Shown here piece after piece: positions 1 through 7,900 of a stretch of 10,626 nt of DNA. The DNA lies in the NCBI GenBank assembly GCA_025349905.2, contig MU625149.1:1-10626 (forward strand). Direction: 5' to 3'. The notes under the pieces are model-generated. The model worked only from the letters and a program-made list of their open reading frames with translations, was not told the DNA's origin and ran no database searches. Positions within the stretch are counted from its first letter, which is position 1. Each line of letters begins with the position of its first letter. Both the position numbers and the translations under genes were made by a program. The DNA is from Blastocladiella britannica. Taxonomy: Eukaryota > Blastocladiomycota > Blastocladiomycetes > Blastocladiales > Blastocladiaceae.

Positions 1-518
1 AAAAACCGGATCCAGTTGTCGTGCAGCTTGCCGTGGATCTGTGGGGGTTGGAACCGCATCATGCCCAGAAATGCCTCGCCGTCGGTGGTCGCGGCGCGGT
101 CCCAGATGGTGATGATGAATTCGCCGTCGGGGCGTGCAATGTCGCTGCAATCCAATTTCAGAAAAAAGTGTGAGACGACCGGCACAGTCAATCCTAAAAC
201 GGAAAATGTAGAGAAAATAACGCACAACATGGCCTCGTGGCGCCAGACTGGGCACGACGCGTTCTGGTGGTGAGCACCGCCCGTTCCGGACGACACGAGC
301 GCCTCACGGGTGACCAGCTCGTTGCGCTCAAACTCCACCACGCAATAGGGCCGCGCAATGTGCGTCGTGGGCACCGCCAGGTTGCGGGCCTCGACCACTT
401 TGATCCAGAGGCGGCCGCGCGCCGCACACAGTTCCGGGTTCTCGTGCGTCGTCGACAGCGTCGTGGTGGCGCCCGTGGACGCGGTTGCTGGGGCCGAGAG
501 GGCCAGCGCGTGGGTCAT
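1..518 (-). CDS. C2-domain N-terminus of a probable Ypk1/Gad8- or Sch9-type AGC kinase (partial)
   Basis: The gene runs leftward and leaves the window at base 1, so only about 145 residues are visible. Exons are 518-226 and 144-1, with an 81-nt intron at 225-145. The chosen ATG (518-516) is preceded by AACAACA, and no ATG lies in the roughly 140 bases upstream on this strand. After about 35 Ala/Thr/Ser-rich residues comes a C2 domain: GRLWIKVVEARNL, then ARPYCVVEFERNELVTRE, then, across the splice, PVWRHEAMFDI, FIITIWDR and EAFLGMMRF, ending near DNW. This pattern resembles the N-terminal C2 of fungal Ypk1/Gad8 kinases (ARPYVV..FE.NEFVSR, WKHE..FDV, FLG, DQWYKL) and, less closely, Sch9. These kinases act downstream of TOR complexes. 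The kinase domain itself is outside the window, so another C2 protein cannot be excluded. Splicing is supported because it creates the expected WxHExxFD motif. Confidence 0.68.
   Translation of the reverse strand, partial: MTHALALSAPATASTGATTTLSTTHENPELCAARGRLWIKVVEARNLAVPTTHIARPYCVVEFERNELVTREALVSSGTGGAHHQNASCPVWRHEAMLCVIFSTFSVLGLTVPVVSHFFLKLDCSDIARPDGEFIITIWDRAATTDGEAFLGMMRFQPPQIHGKLHDNWIRF
145..225 (-). other. Intron of the C2-domain gene (81 nt, no in-frame stop)
   Basis: The donor is GTGCGT at 225-220 and the acceptor TTGCAG ends at 145. It is a phase 2 intron, T-rich in the half near the donor, with a possible branch point CTGAA about 18 nt before the acceptor. The segment is far more AT-rich than its flanking exons. 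Removing it joins TGGCGCCACGAGGCCATGTT to CGACATT and restores a C2 beta-strand motif. Its length is a multiple of three and it has no stop in frame. Confidence 0.7.
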
Positions 519-961
519 TGTTGTTATATCGAGTGCGGACAAAGGACGCGTGTTAAGGTTGTGTGTGCGCGTCGGCAGGGGCTGCTGTTGCTCGTTTAAT
601 AAAGTCACGCAAAGGCAAAACCGGAGCGAGGACTCTAGAGCAGTAATGAATAGTATGCGCAAAGAGAGCACTTTGACACTTTTATACTCTCCTTGATAAG
701 TATCTGGCACGAGCAAGCGAGCACGAGGGGGAGGTTCTTGCCTGCGTGCGCTCATTTCTTCCTTTTTTGCAGTGTTGCAGTGTGGCGCCCCATGATTAAC
801 GTCCTAAACGCAAGCCGCGGACTCTCAGGACAAAGGAAAAAAATGAATACATAATACGACGACGGTCGCACGCAATACCGGACATGCCGGATCGTTTATA
901 AAACCAGCCTTGACTGGACTTTACTCGCCTCTCTTTGGCCACTTTAACAAAAGATATACAA
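519..961. promoter_or_regulatory. Divergent intergenic region between the C2-kinase gene and the methyltransferase gene
   Basis: These 443 bases separate two genes that start in opposite directions. On the minus strand there is a TATAAAAG element at 686-679, about 160 bases before the C2 gene's ATG. On the plus strand there is TTTATAAAAC at 895-904, about 58 bases before the methyltransferase ATG. A CT-rich block followed by a short near-tandem GCAGTGT repeat lies at about 751-783, of a kind common in fungal promoters. No convincing ORF or RNA gene is seen. The TATA assignments are pattern-based; transcription starts cannot be read from the sequence. Confidence 0.5.
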
Positions 962-1998
962 ATGAGCAACAAATTCCTGGTCTTGGACGGCGCCTTTGCT
1001 GAGGAGCTCGTGCGCGCCCATGATCTGGCCAGCATTCGCGCGGACCCGCTCTGGGGTGCCAGGTACATCATCTTCATTTTTTTACTCGGATTCGCGAAAT
1101 CACTAACACATAGAATAGCTGCATCCGAACCCACCCGGCCGCCATTCGCGCCGTCCACGACGACTACATTGCCGCCGGCGCCCATGTGATACTGACGGGC
1201 ACGTACCAGGCCGCGCAGGACAATTTGACGCGTCACATGGGCATTTCGATCGCCGACGCGGCCGACCTGATGCGACAGGGCGCCGAAATTGCGCTGCAGA
1301 GCGCAGCGGGCGTTAATGTGGCCGTGGCTCTCTCCCTCGGCAGTTACGGCGCCACGCTCTCGGACGGATCCGAGTACAATGGCTCGTACGTGGAGTCGCT
1401 GGGTGGGCCCGAAAAGGCACGGGTCGCGCTGGCCGATTTCCACGCGCGGCGACTGCGCGCGTACGGCCCGCGGGTTTTGGCGCGCATCGCGTACCTCGCG
1501 TTCGAGACGATTCCGTGTCTGGTGGAAATCGGGGCCATTGCCGACGCAATTGCGCAAGTGCGCCGCGAGCTTCTTCTTGACGACGCGTTCCCGACCGCAT
1601 GGATTGCCGTGACGTGCCGATCCGAGACCGAGATCGGGAGCCAGGAGCTCGTGGCCGATGCCGCGGCCGCCATTGCGGCAGCGGGTCACTGCTTCGCGGT
1701 CAATTGCACGCCTCCCGGCCTGATCACGGGGATCTTGGAGACAGTCACTCGCGCCGTGCCTCAGACGCGCGACCGGCTGATCGTCGTGTACCCAAACAAG
1801 GGTGAGTCGTGGGATGCGGTCGCGCGCGTGTGGTTGGAGGGCACGGGCTTGTCGGACGACCAGTACGCGGTGGTTGCCGAGACCGAATGGGCCAGTTATG
1901 GCGGTGCCACGAACGGGCTGCTCATTGGGGGGTGTTGCCGGACGACCCCGGCCACCATTCATGCGTTGGCTGCGCGTTGGAAGGCAAGGCAACAATAG
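962..1998 (+). CDS. Homocysteine S-methyltransferase (MHT1/SAM4/MmuM family)
   Basis: Transfers a methyl group from S-methylmethionine or S-adenosylmethionine to homocysteine to make methionine, probably in the cytosol. Exons are 962-1062 and 1119-1998, joined across a 56-nt intron, giving 326 residues, a normal length for the family. The N-terminus FLVLDGAFAEEL is the family's barrel-start motif, and the splice falls in DPLWGAS/CIRTHPAAIRAVH, followed by AGAHVILTGTYQA. The three zinc-binding cysteines are present: Cys230 in VNCTPPG and Cys306-Cys307 in GGCCRTTP, so the enzyme looks catalytically intact. YPNKGESWD also fits the family. The start is the first ATG after the TATA-like element. 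No transit peptide is evident. The stop lies only 21 bases from the stop of the convergent G-patch gene. The methyl-donor preference cannot be decided from sequence, so no MHT1 or SAM4 symbol is given. Confidence 0.9.
1063..1118 (+). other. Intron of the homocysteine S-methyltransferase gene (56 nt)
   Basis: The donor is GTACAT at 1063 and the acceptor GAATAG ends at 1118. A textbook branch point CACTAAC lies at 1101-1107, 12 bases before the acceptor. A T-run sits in the donor-side half (about 1077-1083). It is phase 2; splicing reads through from LWGA into CIRTHPAAIRAVH in frame. Confidence 0.85.
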
Positions 1999-2019
1999 TG
2001 AGACAGTACAAAATATACA
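1999..2019. terminator. Very short convergent 3' junction
   Basis: Only 21 bases separate the stop of the methyltransferase (plus) from the stop of the PXR1 gene (minus). No AATAAA is present on either strand here; the AT-rich TACAAAATATACATTA at about 2008-2023 is the only plausible signal sequence. Each transcript's cleavage site must therefore lie in or near the other gene's coding region, so the mature 3' ends probably overlap in antisense. Confidence 0.45.
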
Positions 2020-2994
2020 TTACAATGCCTGAGTCTCCTCCTTCTTGGCCTGCTTCTTGGCCTCTTTCCGTCTCCGCTTGGCCTCCCGGTCCTCCTCTGC
2101 GCCGTCGGTTTCGGTGCGCGACCGCTTCTTGCTGCTGCTCTTCTTTTCCTTTTTGGGCTTGTCGGCCGCCGTATCAGCTTTTGCCGCGTCAGAAGTAGCG
2201 GTGGGAGCAGCTTCCTCTTCCTCCTCAGCCGGCATCGAACCGCCGAGCGACCCGCCCATGACAAACATGGCCATCAATGGATCCATTGCAGCAGCTGCGC
2301 TATTATCCGCTGCTGGGTCAGAGCTCCCACCACCAAAGAAACCATTCGAGCCATACGCGTCATTGTCCCCGTTCACCGAGTCGGTACAAGTGGGCGGCGC
2401 GTCCAAATCAGCGGCCTTGCGCTGTTCCACGCGCTTGGTGCCGAGAATCTCCTGCAGCGATGCGGCCTCGGACGTGGCCAGTCGCTTGTTGCGGAGATAT
2501 TTCGCGCGGGCGGCGTACCGGGCATTGGCTAGCACCGCCACCACGGGCGCCGGAGTTGGTTCCGCAGCCAGTTTCTTGAGTTGTTTTTTTTCGGCCTTGC
2601 GCTGGTCCTTGAGCGCGCGCTTCTCGGCCTTGCGCGCCGCCTTAGCGTCGGCACCGGCGGTCGATGGTTGTTCGTCCGAACTAGAAACGGCGGCCGAGGC
2701 ATTCTCGGCGTCGACCCGCTCGTTCAAATCCGCCAGCAACCGCGAGAACGCGTCGGTGTTATCGAGCCAGTTGTCGGCGGTGGACGCGGTGGCGCCAATC
2801 CCCGAGTTGTTGAGTTTCACCGACACCCGAATATGGTCGGTCATGCCGGTGCCGTCGCGGCCCAGTCCGGTCCGCGCATCCCACCCGAGCTTCTGCAGCA
2901 TCGAGAACCCGACTTTGGTGGTGTCGTCGGCCCAGCCGCGGTTCTGCGGGTCGGCGGTGATGCGTTGCTTGGTGCGTTGTCCTGCGAGGCCCAT
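2020..2994 (-). CDS. PXR1: Pxr1/PinX1-type G-patch protein
   Basis: Intronless, 324 residues. Family members act in the nucleolus: they stimulate the DEAH helicase Prp43 in rRNA and snoRNA processing and inhibit telomerase. The start MGLAGQRTKQRITADPQN is the invariant family opening and fixes the initiator ATG. The G-patch follows at about residues 26-70 (GFSMLQKLGWDARTGLG, then DHIRVSVKLNNSGIGA), then NWLDNTDAFSRLLADLN at about 75-91. A charged KAEKRALKDQRKAEKKQLKK coiled segment covers about 122-141. The conserved block AKYLRNKRLATSEAASL with QEILG lies at about 164-184 and is typical of Pxr1. The C-terminus (about 250-324) is low complexity: an acidic EEEEE run, then Lys/Arg-rich stretches (KKEKKSSSKKRSR) that look like nucleolar localisation signals. 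It shares a 128-base divergent promoter with TUF1. Confidence 0.92.
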   Translation of the reverse strand: MGLAGQRTKQRITADPQNRGWADDTTKVGFSMLQKLGWDARTGLGRDGTGMTDHIRVSVKLNNSGIGATASTADNWLDNTDAFSRLLADLNERVDAENASAAVSSSDEQPSTAGADAKAARKAEKRALKDQRKAEKKQLKKLAAEPTPAPVVAVLANARYAARAKYLRNKRLATSEAASLQEILGTKRVEQRKAADLDAPPTCTDSVNGDNDAYGSNGFFGGGSSDPAADNSAAAAMDPLMAMFVMGGSLGGSMPAEEEEEAAPTATSDAAKADTAADKPKKEKKSSSKKRSRTETDGAEEDREAKRRRKEAKKQAKKEETQAL

Positions 2995-3122
2995 TTTTTA
3001 AGTGTATAATTTGGTTGAATTGGAGAATAATTGCGCGTTAATTTTATGGTTGCCAAGACTTCGCTCTCTTATTGTGATTTCCGTGTGTTTTCGCGACGAC
3101 CAACAATCCACCAAGAACAACA
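2995..3122. promoter_or_regulatory. Divergent promoter shared by PXR1 and TUF1
   Basis: These 128 bases hold both 5' UTRs and both core promoters. The stretch is AT-rich (about 55 percent or more) against GC-rich flanks. Near the PXR1 start is an AAGTGTATAATTTGG stretch; the TUF1 start is preceded by AAGAACAACA, a purine/A-rich context like that of the C2 gene. No clear TATA box is seen on either strand. A plus-strand ATG at 3045 would be upstream and out of frame if it were transcribed. Confidence 0.5.
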
Positions 3123-3887
3123 ATGCTTCGCTCCATTGCCCGTCCCGCCGTCGCGGCTGCCCGTGCGGTTCCCAAGCCCAAGGCTCGTGCGCCGATCAAC
3201 CTTGGTGCGTTATTGTCATTTATTCGTATAAATCAACAATATATTTAACATATTATGGACGCGTGTGTGTAGCTTCGACCACCGCCGCTACTGCCGTGCG
3301 CACTGGCCGTCACCTGTCCACGCTGCTGCACGTACGTGTACCTCGATGTTTTTACTTTTGGCAGTCCAAAAAAAAAAAAGATGTAATGGACGCGCATACG
3401 CATCGCTGACATAAATACACTGTATAACAGGCCGCCCCGAAGGCCATGCCCTCGATTGCCCGCGCGTCTCGTGGTGGTACGCTATTCCTGTTGATATTTG
3501 AATCGATATAAAAAAATCAACAAACATCGACGAATCCACTCATCCCCATGGACTGAACGAACAGCCCGCCGCACCATGGCGACGTTCGACCGCACCAAGC
3601 CCCACGTCAACATTGGCACCATTGGCCACGTCGACCACGGCAAGACCACGCTCACCGCAGCCATCACCAAGGTGCTGGCGTCCAAGGGCAAGGCCGACTT
3701 CCGCGACTACTCGGCCATTGACAAGGCGCCCGAGGAGCGCGGTATGTTTTTCTTCTTTTCTTCTTTATCCATTTCTCCCGACGCTGACAAAAAAAAGTAT
3801 GTAATAGCCCGCGGGATCACCATTTCCACCGCCCACGTCGAGTACGAGACGGACGCGCGGCACTACGCGCACGTGGACTGCCCCGGC

Positions 3888-3928
<41 letters not shown>

Positions 3929-4901
3929 AATGGACGGCGCCATCATTGTGGTGTCGGCGACCGACGGCCAAATGCCGCAGACCCGCGAGCACCTGCTGCT
4001 CGCCAAACAGGTCGGGATCTCGAACCTGGTGGTGTTTGTGAACAAGGTGGATGCGATCGACGACCCGGAGATGCTGGAGCTGGTGGAAATGGAGATGCGC
4101 GAGCTGCTGGGTTCCTACGGGTTCGATGGGGACAACACGCCCGTGGTCATGGGCTCGGCGCTGTGCGCGCTCGAGGGCCGGCAGCCGGAGATGGGCGAGC
4201 AGGCGATCGAGAAGCTGATGGACGCCGTGGACGCGTGGATTCCGACGCCGATGCGCGACCTCGACAAGCCGTTCCTGATGCCGATCGAGGACGTGTTTTC
4301 GATTTCGGGCCGCGGGACCGTGTGCACCGGCCGCGTGGAGCGCGGAATCATCAACAAGCGCGCGGAAGTCGAGATTGTCGGGTACGGCCAGGTCAAGAAG
4401 ACCACCATCACGGGAATCGAGATGTTCCACAAGGAGCTCGAGCAGGGCCAGGCCGGGGATAACATGGGCATTCTGTTGCGCGGGATCAAGCGCGAGGATA
4501 TCCGCAAGGGCCAAGTCGTGTGTGTGCCCGGTACCGTCAAGTCACACAAGAAGTTCTTGGCCCAGTTCTACGTGCTCACCAAGGACGAGGGTGGCCGGCA
4601 CACGCCGTTCACCAACAACTACCGCCCGCAGATCTTTGTGCGCACGTGCGACGTGACGGGTACCCTTGTTGTATGATCCTTTTTTTTTTTTTCTTTCTTT
4701 TTGTACGTTTTCATTTGACTGAGACAACATGACGTGACATAGCACCCCGAGGACCCCGACCACATGGTCATGCCCGGCGACAACGTGACCCTGCAGGTGG
4801 ACCTGGTGACGGACGTTGCGCTCGAGGAGGGCCAGCGGTTCACGATTCGCGAGGGTGGCAAGACCGTCGGTACCGGCGTGGTGACCCAGATCCTCGAGTA
4901 A
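3123..4901 (+). CDS. TUF1: Mitochondrial translation elongation factor Tu
   Basis: GTPase that delivers aminoacyl-tRNA to the mitochondrial ribosome. Six exons: 3123-3204, 3273-3331, 3431-3476, 3565-3741, 3808-4670 and 4743-4901, giving 461 residues. The first 66 residues hold Arg, Lys, Ala and Ser but no Asp or Glu ([20 protein letters not shown]...), a classic mitochondrial presequence; the bacterial-like protein begins near Met67 ([17 protein letters not shown]). GTPase motifs are intact: P-loop GHVDHGKT at 83-90, switch I RGITIST at 123-129, DCPGH at 145-149, NKVD at 200-203, SAL at 238-240. Domain 2 ([13 protein letters not shown]) and domain 3 ([34 protein letters not shown]) follow. 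The ATG at 3123 is chosen because it opens the presequence and every downstream exon joins it in frame. Three of the five introns fall within the presequence exons. The EF-Tu is bacterial in type, not a cytosolic EF-1A. Confidence 0.95.
3205..3272 (+). other. TUF1 intron 1 (68 nt)
   Basis: The donor is GTGCGT and the acceptor GTGTAG; it is a phase 1 intron in the presequence. A possible branch TTTAAC lies at 3244-3249. AT-rich between GC-rich exons. Splicing turns CTTG + CTTCG into Leu-Ala-Ser in frame. Confidence 0.8.
3332..3430 (+). other. TUF1 intron 2 (99 nt, contains an A12 run)
   Basis: The donor is GTACGT and the acceptor AACAG ends at 3430. The branch CGCTGAC lies at 3404-3410, about 21 bases before the acceptor. 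It is phase 0. A homopolymer of about 12 A at 3368-3379 follows an unused early AG at 3362-3363. The retained form would hit an in-frame TGA inside the branch motif. Confidence 0.8.
3477..3564 (+). other. TUF1 intron 3 (88 nt)
   Basis: The donor is GTACGC and the acceptor GAACAG ends at 3564. It is phase 1. ACTGAAC at 3552-3558 is the nearest branch-like motif, unusually close to the acceptor. The next exon starts only four codons before the bacterial-type Met67, so the intron nearly marks the presequence/mature boundary. Confidence 0.78.
3742..3807 (+). other. TUF1 intron 4 (66 nt, no in-frame stop)
   Basis: The donor is GTATGT and the acceptor GTAATAG ends at 3807. A T-rich tract follows the donor and the branch ACGCTGAC lies at 3781-3788. 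It is phase 1. Splicing yields [11 protein letters not shown], exactly the conserved switch I sequence. The intron is a multiple of three and open in the coding frame. Confidence 0.88.
4671..4742 (+). other. TUF1 intron 5 (72 nt, poly-T near donor)
   Basis: The donor is GTATGA and the acceptor GACATAG ends at 4742. A T-run of about 14 begins eight bases after the donor. CTGAG at about 4719-4723 or GTGAC at 4734-4738 could hold the branch point. It is phase 0. Splicing joins GTLV to [15 protein letters not shown]; retention would stop at the second codon. Confidence 0.85.
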
Positions 4902-4939
4902 AACTTTGCCTTTTTGTCGTAGTATATTGAAAATTTCAT

Positions 4940-4945
4940 TTTATT
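4940..4945 (-). terminator. Polyadenylation signal AATAAA for the Sel1-repeat gene
   Basis: On the minus strand AATAAA lies 26 bases past the Sel1-repeat gene's stop, at the usual kind of distance from a cleavage site. It sits in the 70-base gap shared with the 3' end of TUF1, whose own 3' UTR is T-rich and lacks a plain AATAAA before 4972. Confidence 0.5.
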
Positions 4946-4971
4946 TTGTATACGGTACACTTGCAGATACT

Positions 4972-7900
4972 CTAGAAATCCAGCGGGTACCGCCACAGGT
5001 ACTCGTCCTGGTACTCGTCGGCCTGCCTGACCTCCCCGGTCGCCCTCAGGTACGCGCATTTCGCCAGCACTTCGCGCCGACACCCGCGGGCGCGTTTCAG
5101 GAACTCGCGCGCGGCCTCCAGGTCCTGCGCAACTCCGCCGGTGCCGTGCACGTACATTTCGGCCAACCGCGCATGTGCTTTGCGGCACCCGGCGCCGGCC
5201 CCCAGCACCTCGAGCTCCCGCGCCACGGCCCTTGCGGCCGCGCGCGCGCCGTCGTCGTCCGGGTCGTCGGCGTGTGCGGCTGCGGAGGCCACGGACGCGA
5301 TCCCCGGTAAGGGAAGTCCACCGGGTCCCGCATCCAGGGCCACTGCGCGCTCGTAGACCGCGCGAGCGGCCGCGTGGTCCCCGCCGTCGTAAAGGCAGTC
5401 AGCCAAGCCCGCGGCCGCGCGTGCCAGCAGTCGCGCGGTGACCAGCGGGTGGTGTGCCGGGTCCGTGGTGGTCAAGTCATCGGCCAGCGGCGCACGCAAC
5501 GCGCGCTCGTAGTACCCGAGCGCGGCGGCGACGCTGCGTTTGCCCGAGAACCCAAAGTACGCGCAGTCGCCGAGCCCGACGGCGGCGATCTCGCACCCGA
5601 AATCCAGCGCCCGCGCATAGTACACGGCGGCCTGCGCTGTATCTTGCCGTAAGCCCGATGTCTTGGACCCAAAGTACAAAATATCGCCCATGTAGAACTG
5701 GGCGGCCGGGATCGCGGTCGCCACTTCGGCAAACAGGTTGAATGCGCCCGACAAATCGCCCTGGCCGTACCGGTAGAACGCCAGTGCGCGCTGCCACGTC
5801 TCACGAGCCCGCGCCGTTTCCAGCCGCGGTGGCGGGGCCGGCGTCAAGCCTGCTCCGCCTAGCGGCAGCGCCGAGACCAGCGATGCCAGCACGTCCATTG
5901 GCGGCTGGGAGAGGTGGGTCATGGACCCGCCACCACTGCTGCCGCCGCCGCCATAGGAGGAACGCGTCGACCCGCCGGTGGTGTTGGTGCGAATGGGGCC
6001 GATCGGGTGCACGGCAGGCGACGAGGCGGGCAGCGACGGCGGTGCGGGCGACCGCGATGGCACCGATGCGGGTGACCGGCCGTACGATGAAGTGGCCGGT
6101 AAGCTCGGAGATCCCTGTTGCAATTGCAGCGACGACTGCGACGACGATAGCCGCGAGTGGGGTCCAATGGTGGCCAACGAGACATGCCGCGCCACAGGAG
6201 CCGAAGGAGGTGGCCGGGCAGCGGCCTCGACTGAGTTCAGGTGCGACAAGATCATTGCAAAGAACGAGTCCACTTTGGTAGCGCCGAAATCGCGGGCCGC
6301 ACGCTCAATGGTGTCGCCAATGGCTCCCACTGCCGCCGGGGTCCCGTGCGAGAGCAGCAACCGGACAAACGACGCAATGCCCGTCAGATCACACGACTGC
6401 GGCAGGTCGGTGACCATGGTGCCAATCATCTCTGCCAGGGGCAGCTTGATGACCCCTAGCGATTGCGATGGTGGTGGTGGCGATGATGGCTCGGCGGATC
6501 CATTCTCTACAGAGGAGGAACCACTGACGGCAACGACAGTCCGGACCAATTGCAAGGGCCTTCCCGCCGGCCAGCACCGCACGTAAATCCCACTGGCGGC
6601 CAGCAGCCACAGGGCCGAGACCAGCCCGCGGATCAGCGCCACCCGCTGGCGGATCGATGTCAGTTCGGTCGCCAGCACGTCGAGCTGTGTGTGGTCGGTC
6701 TCGGCATCGTGGACGGGGGTGGTGGCCTCGGTGACAATAGACCAGTGGCCCTGCGAGATGGTGGCGCCAAACAGCACGGGCAAGTGCGGGTGGGATGGGT
6801 GGGACGACAGGACGTGTGCCACCGCATCCAGCAGCGGCGCGGGCATGATCAGCGATGCGGCCGGAAGCACCGGCACCACCGTCACGCGGATCCCGAGCCA
6901 GGTGAAGGCGTCCTCGTCACCGCCTGTGGCTGAGATCGCCGAGGAATCGCGGACAACGGCAACGGGGTTGATGAGGAACCGCGGCGCCAGCGCGGCATTG
7001 TGGTCGGCGACGCGTGCCAGCATGGGTGCCAGGTCCGACGGCGGCGGTGGCGCACCGGGAGCGTCAGAGCGGGCCAAGTCCGGGGGTATGGCGATCGCGT
7101 GCACTGACGCCCAGGCGCGCACTGCCTTTGCCGCGGCTTCTGCCACCCGTCGCCACAGGTTCGGGTCGGCGTCCAAGAACGGGCGGGCGAGCGTGTCGGC
7201 AATGGACGCGTGCATCTGCAGCAGCGCATGGGTGACCTGGTGAAAACGCGGCGCAAACAGCGGGTACGGGCGGTGGTGCAGTTTCAGGGCAACGGTGGCG
7301 AGGCGGGCGTGCACGTCGCGGGTGTAGCCGTATTTGGCGCGCAGCGAGTTCATGGCCGACTGAACCAGGGCAATGGGGCGGGCATGTTCGGCGATGGGCA
7401 GCTGCTTGCGCATGGCGTACAGCTGGTTTTCGGTCTCGAGGGCCAGGTAAAGCCAGCCCAAGAGGCGCCACACGACCCAGTCGCCGACCGAAGTGGCATA
7501 GCTGGCGTCGGCGGGGAACACGGCGGCCAGGTCGGCGGGTGTCAGAGGCTGGTGGGGGTCGATCTGCTGGCCGAGATCGTCAGCGTGCCAGACATTTGCA
7601 CCAGCGGTATTGTTCACTGGTGCGCTGCTCCCAGGAATGGGGAGGGCCGAGGCGCGGTAGCGGTTCCAAATGTCGCGAGCAAGGGGGTCGGGCCGCAGGT
7701 ACTCTGAGAGCGCGTCGGCGACTGCCGGGAACGGTTGCAGGGGCGGGAAGCGCGAGAGGTTCCACCTTTTTCTCATTGTGTTGTCAGTTGTCCGTGGATG
7801 TCACTGTGTCGGTTAAACCATAAATAATGGTACCAAAAGTCAATGATTTCGCACTGCGGCTGCGGCAACTGCAAGAAGTCGGGTAAGCCAGTAAAGTCGA

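Noticed and set aside
796..1995. Minus-strand ORF of 399 codons opposite the methyltransferase gene
   Set aside because: It is antisense to a gene with clear family motifs and active-site cysteines. Its translation is Arg-rich with no recognisable domain, as expected when GC-rich third positions remove stops from the complementary frame.
2045..3001. Plus-strand ORF of 318 codons opposite PXR1
   Set aside because: It mirrors the PXR1 frame almost end to end and has Ser/Ala/Leu low-complexity content produced by reading its Lys/Glu/Ala codons backwards.
3045..3231. Possible upstream start at ATG 3045 in another frame before TUF1
   Set aside because: The translation has no family resemblance and no conserved splice continuation; it likely lies in the promoter, before the transcription start.
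3354..3379. Early acceptor TTTTGGCAG in TUF1 intron 2
   Set aside because: It would leave an intron of only 32 nt, add a poly-Lys run from the A-tract and soon hit TGA; the AACAG at 3430 with a good branch point keeps the frame.
3498..3575. Alternative N-terminus for EF-Tu reading through intron 3
   Set aside because: The frame opens with TTG rather than ATG, lies in AT-rich intron sequence and lacks a targeting presequence. The spliced upstream exons give a much better one.
3765..4514. Minus-strand ORF of 249 codons opposite TUF1 exon 5
   Set aside because: It is antisense to the most conserved part of EF-Tu, has His/Val/Leu/Arg-biased composition and no domain; an artefact of codon bias.
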